64,000 bases of DNA, taken from NCBI RefSeq assembly GCF_000012085.2, contig NC_008710.1, positions 620,001-684,000 on the forward strand. Reading direction: 5' to 3'. Below the pieces are notes generated by a model. It was given only the letters and a program-made list of their open reading frames with translations, made no database searches and had not been told where the DNA came from. Origin of the DNA: Borrelia turicatae 91E135. Its GTDB lineage: Bacteria; Spirochaetota; Spirochaetia; Borreliales; Borreliaceae. The translations under genes and the position numbers were made by a program. This document shows positions 41,368 through 52,000 of the stretch, piece by piece (the stretch's first letter is position 1; every line of letters begins with the position of its first letter).

Positions 41368-41904
41368 TTATTCTTTTGTTAAGATTATTTTTTCTATGTC
41401 TTCTCGTTTTATTTTAAAGTAATTGAGTCTCTCAAGTAGTTTTTTGTTATTACCATTGCCCAAGTTGAAGTGTTTTTGTATTTGTTCTCTTTTTTTCTTG
41501 GATTGAGATCCTGTGATGCCAAGTTCTATTAAATCATTTAAATTTAGACCCTCTTTTTGTTTTTCGTTATAAAAAGTACCTATTTTTTTTAAAATTGTTG
41601 TTATTTCAATTTTAGAAGACATTTCTACTTCTTGATTTTTATTGTTAAGGTGAGCATGTTTGATTTTGCCTTGGTCTAAGTAGCCCACTTTTTTAAGTAT
41701 TTGTTTTCTAATTAGATCTCCTGCTTTGTCGCTATCAGTGAAAATAATAATTCCATTTGTTTCTATTGCTTTTTTTAAAACATTAATGGTTGATTTTTTA
41801 AGATATAATCCACCAGTTTCAACTATAGTGCACTTAAATAGTTCTTTTATTCTCTTAGCGTCATCTTTGCCTTCAACTACAATGATTTCTTTTATTTGTT
41901 CCAG
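41368..41904 (-). CDS. rnmV: Ribonuclease M5 with non-standard start codon
   Basis: Toprim-type endonuclease that matures 5S rRNA. Read from just after the aminopeptidase stop the frame gives EQIKEIIVVEGKDD (Toprim Glu), TGGLYLKKST and FTDSDKAGDLIR (Toprim DxD), followed by a C-terminal region ending in IILTKE. The first ATG (41688) lies past all of the Toprim motifs, so it cannot be the true start. No ATG, GTG or TTG lies between the upstream stop and the Toprim motif. The start must be CTG 41904 (178 residues), or ATA/ATT/ATC just downstream. It begins 3 bases after the apeA stop in the same frame. Corresponds to BB0626. Confidence 0.8.
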   Translation of the reverse strand: MEQIKEIIVVEGKDDAKRIKELFKCTIVETGGLYLKKSTINVLKKAIETNGIIIFTDSDKAGDLIRKQILKKVGYLDQGKIKHAHLNNKNQEVEMSSKIEITTILKKIGTFYNEKQKEGLNLNDLIELGITGSQSKKKREQIQKHFNLGNGNNKKLLERLNYFKIKREDIEKIILTKE

Positions 41905-41907
41905 TTT

Positions 41908-43176
41908 TTAATTCCAATTTTCAAAAAATGTTCTGAGAAGTTTGATTGCTTCTATATGATCTGATATTGCAATAGTTTCTCTTAAAGAGTGCATTCCCCA
42001 CATTGGGGTTCCAATATCTATAGTTTCAATTCCTGTTTGGGAGTTTGAAATTGGGCCAATTGTAGTTCCGGCATTTGTATTTGCTTTCATTATTATTTCT
42101 TGAATTTTAATATTATTTTTCATAGCTAAGGCTTTAAGTTTTGCACATCCATGTGCTGTTGTTGAATATTTAAAATTGGCATTGTTTTTGATGGTTACTC
42201 CTTTCCCTAGACTTATTTGATAGTTTGGGTCATGTTTACATATATAGCCTGGATGAACCCCATGTGCGCCGTCCATTGAAATATTGAATGATTTGTTTAG
42301 TTTAATTAGATGTTCTTCTTTTCCTAGATTTAAAACATGATCAATTCTTTCTAAGACTTCTGTTAATAGTGTTGAGTCAGCTCCTCTGGAAGTTAAAGAT
42401 CCAATCTCTTCATTGTCAAAAAATACAGCTACTTTATTTTTATTGTTATTTGTATGAACAAATGCATTCATGATGGCATGGCATCCCGATTTGTTATCTA
42501 GGTTTTTGGATGCTAAAAATTCACCTTCGCTACCTATAATTTTAGCCGGTTCTGATGCTGTAAATATTAAATCGCATGATAGAAAATCTTTTTCAGATAT
42601 TTGCAGTTTTTCTAGAATTTTTTCTTTAATGCTTTTTTTAAAACTTGTGATGATGACTATGTTCTCATGAGTATCATATGCAAATCCTTCATTTACGTTT
42701 CGGTTTAAGTGAATGGCAACATTTGGTATGATCCCAATATTTTCAATTGTTATTAATTCTGAGTTAATTATTTCATCTTTATTAAAGTATACAACTCCTG
42801 ATAAGCTTAAGTCTCTGTCAGTCCAGGTTGAGATTATTGGACTACCGTAAGTTTCGATGTGGTGAGAGAATACATTATCTTTGTATTTCCTAGATTCTAT
42901 TTTGAGCTTTAATCCAGGGCTATCAGAGTGTGCTGCTGCTATTAGGAATGGTTCATGTATTGTATTAGTGTTAATGTTGAATGCAATAAGACTTGTTCCT
43001 TCCTTTTTTACATAATAATATCCTGTTTCTAATGTCCATTTATCGTCAAGTTTTAATTCCTTTGCATTAAGATAATATACCAGTTTTTGTTCAATGTAGT
43101 TTATTAAATGATATGGTGTTAAGCTTTTATCTAGTAATTTTTGGAAATGTGATATATCTAATGTTTGGTCATGCAT
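41908..43176 (-). CDS. M18 family aminopeptidase
   Basis: Zinc metallo-aminopeptidase of the aspartyl aminopeptidase/ApeA type. The 422 residues show the metal-ligand segments AAHSDSPGLKLK, DNKSGCHA, FDNEEIGS and ISMDGAHGVHP, and a late TIGPISNSQTGIETIDIGTPMWGMHS region with a C-terminal histidine. Length fits. The ATG follows GGAGAAAA. RNase M5 follows 3 bases after its stop, in the same frame. Likely used to release amino acids from imported peptides. Corresponds to BB0627. Confidence 0.93.
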   Translation of the reverse strand: MHDQTLDISHFQKLLDKSLTPYHLINYIEQKLVYYLNAKELKLDDKWTLETGYYYVKKEGTSLIAFNINTNTIHEPFLIAAAHSDSPGLKLKIESRKYKDNVFSHHIETYGSPIISTWTDRDLSLSGVVYFNKDEIINSELITIENIGIIPNVAIHLNRNVNEGFAYDTHENIVIITSFKKSIKEKILEKLQISEKDFLSCDLIFTASEPAKIIGSEGEFLASKNLDNKSGCHAIMNAFVHTNNNKNKVAVFFDNEEIGSLTSRGADSTLLTEVLERIDHVLNLGKEEHLIKLNKSFNISMDGAHGVHPGYICKHDPNYQISLGKGVTIKNNANFKYSTTAHGCAKLKALAMKNNIKIQEIIMKANTNAGTTIGPISNSQTGIETIDIGTPMWGMHSLRETIAISDHIEAIKLLRTFFENWN

Positions 43177-43275
43177 GTTTTTTCTCCTATGGTTTTATTG
43201 TTTTGATACTTAATATTTTATTATAATAGCTAGTGCATGTATATATGTTTGTTTTATATGCAAGGAGATTGTTAA

Positions 43276-44001
43276 ATGGATAGATTTTATAGTTTGATGC
43301 TTGTGCTTTTAATATTTATTGCTTGTACTACAATTTCAGAGGTTAATTTACAAGATGATGCGAGCGGAACAGTTTTATTAATATTTAATGTTGATAAAGA
43401 ATTTGAAAAGATCAGAAAAGAACTTGTGGCAACTCTTGTAGGAGAGGAAATAGCTAAAATGCCTCTTTTCCCCATTGATAAGATAAAGCAATATTTTGGT
43501 GATGAAGGGAAAAAATTAGGTCTAAACCTCTTAAATATTAAGTCTAATGGTGATTCTCTTAATTTGATTGTTCAATTTGATAATTTGGTTAAGGTTTTAA
43601 AAGATTATCTTGCAAAGGAGACAATGCCTATATTTAAGATAGCAAATAAGAATGGGAAAAATATTCTTGATATTGATTTTAATTTAAAAACTGTTACTAA
43701 GATTATTAATGAAAGTAAGGATCAGGTGAATGATGCTCTTGCGGCACTTTTGCCGTCAGAAGAAATACCAATGTCTGAGAAGGAATATAAAGATGTATTA
43801 GTTTACTTTTTATCAGACTTTACTTCGCGTGCAAATGAGCTTATTGATAATTCTAATGTTACACTCAAAATCAAGACGTCGAGAAAAATTCAAGAACAGT
43901 TTGGATTTAAACAGCTTAACTCCAATAATTTAGAACTTAAGCTAGATATGATTAGGACTTTAAGTCTTGAGACACCAATAAAATTGAGATTGGTTTATTA
44001 G
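43276..44001 (+). CDS. Putative lipoprotein, unknown function
   Basis: A 241-residue protein with a lipoprotein signal (hydrophobic residues 6-16, then a spirochaete-type lipobox IFIAC with Cys17). The mature part is soluble, lysine-rich and helical, with no recognised family. The ATG follows AAGGAG. It lies alone, divergent from the aminopeptidase and convergent with fruA, whose 3' end shares its terminator. Corresponds to BB0628. Subcellular face of the membrane is not predictable. Confidence 0.85.
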   Translation: MDRFYSLMLVLLIFIACTTISEVNLQDDASGTVLLIFNVDKEFEKIRKELVATLVGEEIAKMPLFPIDKIKQYFGDEGKKLGLNLLNIKSNGDSLNLIVQFDNLVKVLKDYLAKETMPIFKIANKNGKNILDIDFNLKTVTKIINESKDQVNDALAALLPSEEIPMSEKEYKDVLVYFLSDFTSRANELIDNSNVTLKIKTSRKIQEQFGFKQLNSNNLELKLDMIRTLSLETPIKLRLVY

Positions 44002-44022
44002 ACTTTGTGTAAATATTATTTT

Positions 44023-44050
44023 AAGAGATAAGAATTATTTCTTATCTCTT
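44023..44050. terminator. Hairpin overlapping the end of fruA
   Basis: AAGAGATAAG at 44023-44032 and CTTATCTCTT at 44041-44050 with an 8-base loop. The right arm and loop encode the last residues and stop of fruA on the minus strand. It ends the lipoprotein transcript and probably fruA as well. Confidence 0.7.
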
Positions 44051-45882
44051 TTCATAAATCCTATTAATAGACCTGTTATTAAAGCACCTATGAGGATAGA
44101 TATTATCCACATTAATGGGTTGGTTATTATTGGAAGAATAAAGATACCGCCGTGTGGAGCCATAAGTTCTACTTTAGATAATGCAGACAAAAAACCCCCG
44201 ATAGATGACCCTATTATGCAAGCAGGTATTACCTTTAAAGGATCTGAGGCTGCAAAAGGAATCACTCCTTCCGTTATGAAACATGCACCTAAAAAGTAAC
44301 AAACTTTACCGGCTTCACGTTCTTCTTGTGAAAATCTATTATTGAAAATGCTAGTTGCAAGTGCGATTCCAAGTGGAGGCGTCATTCCTCCTACCATTAC
44401 GCTTGCATGAGGTATATAATTTCCAGCAGTTATCATTGCAATTCCAAATGCATAGGCAGCTTTGTTTACAGGACCACCCATGTCTATTGCCATCATTCCA
44501 CCAAGTAGTGCACCTAGTAATGCCATATTTGTTCCGCTTAGTGAATTTAACATATTTGTTATAGATGTATTAATATATGCAATTGGTGCTAGTAAGAAAT
44601 ATGTTAAAGATCCTGATATTAGTACTGAGAAAAGTGGGTAGGTTAAAACGGGGTTAATACCACTTATTTTTGGTGGTATTATTTTTTTACTTATTGATTT
44701 TATTGCTAAAGTTACGTATCCTGCGATAAATCCTGCTAGAATGCCCCCTAAGAACCCTGCATTTCCTTTGCTCATCATTAATCCTGTAATCATTCCAGGT
44801 GCAAGGCCGGGACGTTCTGCTATGCTAAATGAAATATACCCAGCAAGTATTGGAAGCATTAGGAAAAAAGCATTACCACCGCCGATTTGCATTAAAATAT
44901 CTGCTATCTTATTATAGCTTGGATCGTTTGGATCGAAAGCTTTGATGCCAAACATGAATGATATTGCAATAATTATTCCCCCAGACACTACGAATGGTAG
45001 CATAAAGGATACACCGTTCATTAAATGTTTATATGCACCACCTGGTTTTCGGGTTGTGTTGCTTTCTCCTTGTACTGTTTTTCTCTTATAAATTTTTGCT
45101 TTGTTATCAAGAATGTTTTGAATGAGTTCTTTTGCTTTGTGTATGCCATCTTTTACACCAACTTCAATTAGTGGTTTACCATTAAACCTGTCTTTATCGA
45201 CAGTTTTTCCGGCTGCAATAATTATGCCTTTTGCTCTTTCTATCTCCTCTTCTTCTATTAGATTGTCAACGCCACTAGAGCCATTAGTTTCTACTTTGAT
45301 CTCTACGTTTAGTTCAGCTGCTGCTCGTTTTAGGCTTTCAGCTGCCATGTATGTATGGGCGATTCCTGTAGGGCAAGCAGTTACTGCTAGAATGAAATTT
45401 TTGGAACCAGTGTCATTCATGATTACATCTGTGTTGCTATTTAAAAGAATTTCTAAAAATCTATTTATATCATTTGTACTCATAATTTCTTGTCTTAAAA
45501 TTTCATTATTAAATATATTATTAAGGTAAGATATTGTTTTAATATGAGTATTACCTGTAGTTTTTTCAGGTACAGCTATCATGAAAAATAATTTTGAAGG
45601 TCGTAAGTCGGAAGCGTTAAAATCAAACCCTTCTCCTTTAATTCGTAATATAGCTATTCCATGTTTTTTAACAAAATTACCTTTTGCATGTGGCATTGCA
45701 ATATATTCTTCAAGACCTGTTCCGCTTATTTCTTCTCGTTTTTTAATTTCTTTTATAAAATCTTCTTTGTTGTTCAAATATTCATTTTCATTGAGCATGT
45801 CGGCCATTTTTTCAATTACATCATCTTTACTTTTGGCCTCGTAGTTTAATAATATTAATTTTTTAGAAAATAAATCTTGCAT
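44035..45882 (-). CDS. fruA: Fructose-type PTS enzyme IIA-IIB-IIC
   Basis: Imports and phosphorylates fructose (giving fructose 1-phosphate) or a related sugar. The 615 residues hold IIA (about 1-150) with phospho-His65 in AMPHAKG, IIB (about 163-260) with phospho-Cys170 in VTACPTGIAHTYMAAE, and the membrane IIC domain (about 285-610) with roughly 8-10 helices. The order IIA-IIB-IIC is normal for the family. The ATG follows AAGGAG. fruK lies divergently across 130 bases, which supports a fructose 1-phosphate product. Corresponds to BB0629. Confidence 0.94.
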   Translation of the reverse strand: MQDLFSKKLILLNYEAKSKDDVIEKMADMLNENEYLNNKEDFIKEIKKREEISGTGLEEYIAMPHAKGNFVKKHGIAILRIKGEGFDFNASDLRPSKLFFMIAVPEKTTGNTHIKTISYLNNIFNNEILRQEIMSTNDINRFLEILLNSNTDVIMNDTGSKNFILAVTACPTGIAHTYMAAESLKRAAAELNVEIKVETNGSSGVDNLIEEEEIERAKGIIIAAGKTVDKDRFNGKPLIEVGVKDGIHKAKELIQNILDNKAKIYKRKTVQGESNTTRKPGGAYKHLMNGVSFMLPFVVSGGIIIAISFMFGIKAFDPNDPSYNKIADILMQIGGGNAFFLMLPILAGYISFSIAERPGLAPGMITGLMMSKGNAGFLGGILAGFIAGYVTLAIKSISKKIIPPKISGINPVLTYPLFSVLISGSLTYFLLAPIAYINTSITNMLNSLSGTNMALLGALLGGMMAIDMGGPVNKAAYAFGIAMITAGNYIPHASVMVGGMTPPLGIALATSIFNNRFSQEEREAGKVCYFLGACFITEGVIPFAASDPLKVIPACIIGSSIGGFLSALSKVELMAPHGGIFILPIITNPLMWIISILIGALITGLLIGFMKRDKK

Positions 45883-46012
45883 AGGAAACTCCTTGCTATA
45901 CTATAGTATCCATATTATAATTATTATAAATATAATGTATGATAATTATAACATATAATAATTACATTATTTAATTATTTAATTATTTTACTTAATTATA
46001 AAGGAGATTGGC
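45883..46012. promoter_or_regulatory. Divergent fruA/fruK control region
   Basis: A 130-base, extremely AT-rich region between the two divergent sugar genes. It has several TATAAT-like boxes (for example 45954-45959) and tandem AATTATTT units near 45967-45990. No convincing paired -35 or operator could be chosen. Confidence 0.35.
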
Positions 46013-46921
46013 TTGGTATATACGCTTACTCTTAATCCTGCTATTGATTATAAAATAGTTGTAGAAGGTTTTCAGACAGGGTGTCTTAATCATGTTGTTA
46101 GGAATAATTTTTTTGCTGGTGGGAAGGGAATAAATGTAAGTAATGTACTTAAGAATTTTGAAACTGAAAGTATTGCTCTTGGATTTTTGGGTGGATTTAC
46201 AGGTGATTATATAAGGGGCTATCTTGATTTGATGGGCATAAAGCATGATTTTATTAGCATATCTGACAATACTAGAATCAATATTAAAATGATGTCAGAT
46301 GGAAAAGAAACAGAGATTAATGGAAGATCACCCGTAATTCTTGAGAGTGATTTTCAGTCTTTGATTTTAAAATTAAAAAATTTAGATAAAGATATGTTAA
46401 TCATGTCTGGTAGTGTTCCAAGCTCGCTTGGGTATCAGGCTTATAATGAAATAGCCAAGAGTATTGCTAGTAATGTTAAGTTAATTATTGATACTAGTGG
46501 TCCTGCCTTGCAAGAGATTATAGGGCTTAGACCTTTTTTAATAAAGCCAAATATTAATGAACTTAAAGAACTTTTGGGTATGAATTTGACTTCTAGTAAG
46601 GATCTAATTAATGCTGGGTGTGAGCTTATGGAAAGGGGCGTGCAGAATATTATAGTTTCAATGGGAAGTGAAGGGGCTGTTTTTATAAATAATAAAGATG
46701 CTTGTCTGGCTAGTGTTCCGCAAATTAATTCTTTAAGTACTATTGGTGCAGGAGATTCTGTAGTTGCTGGATTTGTATATGCTCATCAAAATGGGAATTC
46801 TCTTCTTGATTCTTTTAGGTTCGGAGTTGCGTCAGGTACCGCAACGGCACTTAGAGGACAACTTTGTAGTCTTGATGATGTTAAAGATATTTTTGATAAA
46901 GTAAAACTTGAACATTTATAA
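46013..46921 (+). CDS. fruK: 1-phosphofructokinase
   Basis: Phosphorylates fructose 1-phosphate to fructose 1,6-bisphosphate, linking the fructose PTS to glycolysis. The 302-residue PfkB-family protein has the N-terminal TLTLNPAIDYKI, GGKGINVSNVLKNF (about 38-51) and the C-terminal catalytic IGAGDSVVAGFVYA with its Asp. The start is TTG at 46013, set by AAGGAG six bases upstream and by the family's N terminus. Divergent from fruA. Confidence 0.95.
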   Translation: MVYTLTLNPAIDYKIVVEGFQTGCLNHVVRNNFFAGGKGINVSNVLKNFETESIALGFLGGFTGDYIRGYLDLMGIKHDFISISDNTRINIKMMSDGKETEINGRSPVILESDFQSLILKLKNLDKDMLIMSGSVPSSLGYQAYNEIAKSIASNVKLIIDTSGPALQEIIGLRPFLIKPNINELKELLGMNLTSSKDLINAGCELMERGVQNIIVSMGSEGAVFINNKDACLASVPQINSLSTIGAGDSVVAGFVYAHQNGNSLLDSFRFGVASGTATALRGQLCSLDDVKDIFDKVKLEHL

Positions 46922-47083
46922 ATATTAATTAATTTTATGTTTTAGTGGAGTTTTTGAAGGTTTTTTTTTATAACGCAACTTTAATAATAACTTTAATGTA
47001 TTTTTCAGTTGATTTATGCTTGCACAATTACTTTTGAAATAAGGTAAATGCAGATAAAAATTCTTGACTTTAAAGATTACTAT

Positions 47084-47157
47084 CGGGAGCGACGGGTCTC
47101 GAACCCGCGACCTCCTGCGTGACAGGCAGGCGTTCTAACCATCTGAACTACGCCCCC
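47084..47157 (-). tRNA. tRNA-Asp (GTC)
   Basis: Acceptor GGGGGCG/CGCTCCC (one G-T pair), anticodon GTC in a CCTGC/GCAGG stem, T loop GTTCGAG, discriminator G. It follows recD on the same strand but has its own consensus promoter. Confidence 0.95.
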
Positions 47158-47174
47158 AAATGCAATACCTTAAG

Positions 47175-47203
47175 ATTATATTGTTTTTCTTTTTGTTTGT
47201 CAA
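47175..47203 (-). promoter_or_regulatory. Consensus promoter for tRNA-Asp
   Basis: On the minus strand TTGACA (47203-47198) and TATAAT (47180-47175), both perfect, with exactly 17 bases between and 17 bases to the tRNA. The -35 begins 1 base past the recD stop. Confidence 0.8.
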
Positions 47204-47204
47204 T

Positions 47205-49031
47205 TTATTTTAATGCATCTATATGATCTGAGATTTTTGAATCTCTCTTTATTGTTTTTAGGCTGACATTTTTGATGATGTCTTTGCTTGATATTATTTT
47301 TATGCTTTCTTTAGCTCTTGTTATTGCAGTGTAGAGTAGTTCTTTTGTTAAGAATGGATGATCTTCTATGATTATTTGTACATGTTGATATTCAGAGCCT
47401 TGGCTTTTATGTATTGTTGTTGCAAAACTAAGTTCATATTTGTTTATTAAATTAAAGTTTATTCTTTTGTATTTTTCATCTTCTCTTTTGAATAAAGCGT
47501 AAATTTTAGAGTTTTCTCTAAAGAGAATACCCCTTTCTCCATTAAATAGATCGTTTTTATAATCATTTTGAGTAATTAAAATTATTTGTCCAATTAAATT
47601 GCCATAGGTTTTTTTCAAATATAATTTTATTATTTCATTTATTCTTTTTGTTCCAAATTTTCCAAAATTTCTTGAGCATAAAATGACGTTGCTAAGCAAA
47701 GCATTAATTATTGATTCAATTTCTTTGTTGTTTAGTGAGTTGAGATCAAAATTAGAGATTTTTTTATATAAATCTTTTGTGTGATTTAATAATTCATTTT
47801 CGATATTGACTTTATTTATATCCTTTAAAATTATATTTTTGTTGGCATTAAGTTGAATATCAATTAGATTTGTGTCTTCTTGATATATTGCTTTGGCTAA
47901 TAAATTTATCTCATCGTTACTTCTGAAATTTTTTTTAAGTATTTCTACATTTTCATCACTTATTTCTTTTATTTGTGTCAGACTTGAATATACATTTCCT
48001 CCAGCTATTGATGGAAGCTGGTTTTTGTCCCCTGTTATTATGAGTTTTGTGTTTCTTTTGACCGCCTTTAATAATTTTAAGAAAGTACTTAAATCTATCA
48101 TAGATGCTTCATCAATTATTATTATTTCAAATTCTAGGGGGTTGGCTTCATCATATTTATTGCCTTTATTGATAAATGACATTTTTAATAATTTTTGTAC
48201 TGTGCTATATTCTGTTTCAAGGTTTGTAAATGATTCTTTTAGACTTGATTTTAGTTTTTGACTTGCTTTTCCAGTTGGTGCTACAAGGGCTACCTTTTGT
48301 TTGACATTTAAGTGCATATCAATTGCTTTTAGAATATAATTGATAGTTGTTGTTTTACCTGTGCCCGGGCCACCACTGAGTATAAAGAAATTACTTTTTA
48401 AAGATTTTTTGATTGAATTGATTTGTTCTTCACTTAGGTCTTTAGTGTTTAAGTTGTTCATTATATTTTGTATTCTTTGGGTAGTTATTTCACTTTTGTT
48501 ATCTTTAAGTCTTTGATCTATTTTTTTTATTAGTTCTTCTTCTTCTCTAAAGTTTTTTTGAGTATAGATGTGAATATTATTTTCTAATATTAAAGGAGTT
48601 ATGATTCTTTCATTTTGATTAAGATCTTTCATTATATTATTTTCTTTTAAATGTAAGATTATTTCGTGTATTTTTGTTGCTTGTGTAATCTTTGCAAGTT
48701 CTTCTAGTATATTGATTGATTTTTGGTAAGATTGATCCTCGTCTTTTATTTCAAGGAAAGCACAGTCGATCGTATTTTGAATATCTTTGATTAATAAATT
48801 AATATTAGCTCTTAAATGTCCTTTAGAGAGGTAATTAAATAAAAATATTAAAAAAATAGTAATTTCTTCATACTTTTTATCTTTGATTTTTTTTGTGAGT
48901 AAATGTGCTTTGTAGTAATTTTCTATGTTTATGTTTAAAGTTTCTATTATTTCATAAATTTTGAGTTCTGGATTTAAATAGTTTCTCTTATGATCTTTTA
49001 GAAACTCTCTTAAGACTAAAAAATTTCTCAT
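47205..49031 (-). CDS. recD: RecD helicase subunit of exonuclease V
   Basis: The 5'-3' motor of RecBCD. The 608 residues have an N-terminal interaction domain, Walker A GGPGTGKTTT (about residue 222), IIIDEASMIDL (Walker B), ITGDKNQLPS and the C-terminal UvrD-like ATTIHKSQGSEY and YTAITRAKESI motifs of superfamily 1B. Last of three tightly packed genes recC-recB-recD, 9 bases after recB, so all three subunits come from one transcript. Confidence 0.95.
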   Translation of the reverse strand: MRNFLVLREFLKDHKRNYLNPELKIYEIIETLNINIENYYKAHLLTKKIKDKKYEEITIFLIFLFNYLSKGHLRANINLLIKDIQNTIDCAFLEIKDEDQSYQKSINILEELAKITQATKIHEIILHLKENNIMKDLNQNERIITPLILENNIHIYTQKNFREEEELIKKIDQRLKDNKSEITTQRIQNIMNNLNTKDLSEEQINSIKKSLKSNFFILSGGPGTGKTTTINYILKAIDMHLNVKQKVALVAPTGKASQKLKSSLKESFTNLETEYSTVQKLLKMSFINKGNKYDEANPLEFEIIIIDEASMIDLSTFLKLLKAVKRNTKLIITGDKNQLPSIAGGNVYSSLTQIKEISDENVEILKKNFRSNDEINLLAKAIYQEDTNLIDIQLNANKNIILKDINKVNIENELLNHTKDLYKKISNFDLNSLNNKEIESIINALLSNVILCSRNFGKFGTKRINEIIKLYLKKTYGNLIGQIILITQNDYKNDLFNGERGILFRENSKIYALFKREDEKYKRINFNLINKYELSFATTIHKSQGSEYQHVQIIIEDHPFLTKELLYTAITRAKESIKIISSKDIIKNVSLKTIKRDSKISDHIDALK

Positions 49032-49040
49032 ATTTTCCTT

Positions 49041-52000
49041 TTAATATTTTAATTGCAAATATATTTGTTCTAAATCTAATTCTTTGAAATTTGGTATGGT
49101 GAAATAAATCCCATTCTGTGTTTTAGATTGTTCTTTAATATTTTTTTGAAATGCTCTTGTAAAGAGATATATTACTCCTCCAAAATATTTATTATATTCT
49201 TCTGGATTTTTAAAGAGTATTTTTTTTGTTCCTAGTGCGTAAATTTTATATTGTAAGTCATACTTTTCTTGTTTCATTTTCTTTTTTAAGTTCGTTAAAT
49301 TATAATCTTTTAAATTTGCTCCAAGATAATTTGTTTTATAGTCTAAAATGTATACTTTATTATTTATCTTAAATATAAGATCAATGATTCCCTTTATATA
49401 TCCTTCATTAAATGTTAAATCCAACTTGTTGTAATTTTTAAAGAGAGACTTTTGTTCATAAATTTTTGTATCTATCTTGATTAAAAATTCCATTTCTTTT
49501 TGTAATTCTTGAATATCACACAGTCTTGCGTCAATAAATCTGATTTTTGTATTTAATATGTTATAAATCATTTTTATTAGCATTTCTTGTATCTTGGGTG
49601 TATTTAGCTTTGAATTGAAATGTTCGATTCTTTTTTGTATAAGAGCAATATTGATTTTTTGAAAATTGTTAAAATCATCTTTTGCGTCGCTAAAATTTAT
49701 ATCTTTCATTATGACATGTAAAATATTACCAATATCTTTACCCTTTGGGAGTGTTTCTTCAGTACAATTAGCATCATTGTCATAAGTCTCATCATCTCTT
49801 GTTTCTTGATTTGCATGGTAAGTTGATTTATAGCTTGATGCAAGACTTGTATAGCTATGTGTATATTCTCTTCTAAATAAATGTTTGTTTATTGGTGTTG
49901 GAGGGATTAATTTTATTTCTTTGTTATCATTTTTTTCTAATTTATTGAATTTATGGGTTTTAATCAGATTGTATACATTAAAGTCTAAATTTATTTTATC
50001 GATTGTTTTTATTTTTGCTAGATCTAACATTTTATTTATTATTGTGCCTTTATTGATAATGAATAGTGCGAATCTTGATCGTGTTGTTCCTACATAAAAA
50101 ATATTTTTCTCTTCATTTAAAATCTTATGTTTGGCAGATTGTTGATTTTCTTTTAATTTTAAAAAATCATATTTTATCCTATTTTCTAAGCAAAATTTAT
50201 AAAATGTATCTGATTTTTTCATTAAGTTATCATTGTGTTGAATATCACCTATGAGAAATACGATATTAATACTTAGTCCTTTTGATTTATGAATTGTCAG
50301 TATTTCTATGGATTGATCACCTTGGGTAGTGATTTGCTCTTCATCTTGTTCAGTATCTTTATTGAGTATTAGATCTTCTAGAGTGCATATTAATGATTCT
50401 ATGGTTTTATCTTCATAGTAAATTTTGGAAATAAAGTCTAGACTTATTTCGTAGTTCTTAAGTTCCTCAAATTTTTTCTCATTTATTAGGGTTTCTCTGT
50501 AGCTTTTTTTTGATTGTGCAAATTCAGTAAATGTAGTATTATTAAAAAATTTTGCCAAATTGAGCCATAAATCCTTCTTTGATATGATTTCATCTATTGC
50601 TTTTATTAATGTTATTTCTTGATTTTCAAGTAAATATATTATGTCACTAATGGCTGCTTCTATGTGTTTTATTTCATTTTTTTCAAGTAGACTTAGGTAT
50701 AACTCCCACGGAAGGTTTATTATTTTGCTAGTTAAGATATAGTTTAGAGTTTGAAAATTTTGTTTTCTGTCGAAACATTTTATAAGGTAAAATATTTCGC
50801 TAAATTCTTTCGTCTTAAAGAATGATTCTTCGATCTTATTCGTTTTTATATTTTGATTTTTAAGTTCCTTATCTATTAAATCTATTTCCTTACTTGTTCT
50901 GCAAAGTACTTTTATGTCTGATTCTTTAATTTGTCTAAGTTTATTGTTATCATAAATTTTTCCGTTTGTTAGTAGATATTTTATTGTTATAGCTGTTTTT
51001 TGTAAAATATTTTCATCTTCACTTTCAGTTTCTATTATGTTTATTGCTTCTATTTCTTGATCATTTATAAAAATTTTATTTTCGTCATTCTTAGACTCTG
51101 TTTTTGACTTGGTAAATTCTATTTGTTCGATTTTAGCTGTGTGTGTTTTATTATAGATATTATCAAACATAATATTTAAAGGTTCAACTAATTTTTTATT
51201 TGATCTGTAATTTGTTAGTAAGGTTATTTTTGCGTTATCTTTTATTTGATCTTTTATACCTTGGTTATAATATGATATATCAGCATTTCTAAATGTATAA
51301 ATTATTTGCTTAGGATCGGCTATAAATATTAGTTTTATGCCACAAGAATTAAGTAGTTTAAATATTTCTATTTGTATTAGGTTTAAATCTTGTGCTTCAT
51401 CTATTAGTATTATTTTATATCTGTTTTTTATTGAATTTAATAGTTTGTTATCACGAGATTCCAGGTGTTTTTTGAAGTTTAGCATTATATGTTTTTGGTC
51501 TATTGTGTTTGTTGCATTAATGATATTTGCAAGTTCTTTTTCTATATATTTAAGTATTTTATATTCGATTTTTAGGTTAATAAATCTTTTTAGTGTGTTT
51601 TTATCTTCTTTATTTGTATTTGTTTTATGGCTAAGTTCTCTTAAAGCGGTTTGTATTTTTAGTTCCTTAGGTAAGAGAGTGACATTTTTTTTAAGATTGG
51701 ATTCTATTATCTTCGAAAAAAATTTGTTGTTTGCAAGTATGTCTGTTATTTTCACTATATCTTTTTCATTACTATATTTTATTTCTGATATTTTAATTCC
51801 TTGATTATGTTTATTTAGGAAAGTTCTTTTTTCTTCCATAGTCATTTTGTTTAATGCTTCGACTATTGAGTTATACTCATGAATTAATCTATCTTGATTT
51901 GTAAGCATTTTTTTAAAAATCGTTTGAGTTTTTATCCAATCCCCAAGTTCTTGTGTCTTGTCTCTTTTATACCCTTGTCTTATATATTGAATCATGTCTT

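Noticed and set aside
45122-45529. A 135-residue plus-strand open frame
   Set aside because: Lies wholly antisense to the IIB region of fruA, whose phospho-Cys motif is clear.
45960-45995. Tandem AATTATTT units before fruK as an operator or CRISPR-like repeat
   Set aside because: Short, imperfect and in nearly pure A/T sequence; no spacers and no cas genes, so nothing beyond low complexity can be claimed.
46922-47083. A gene between fruK and tRNA-Asp, where I vaguely recall a small hypothetical gene in B. burgdorferi
   Set aside because: No open frame with a start signal and no convincing remnant in these 162 bases.
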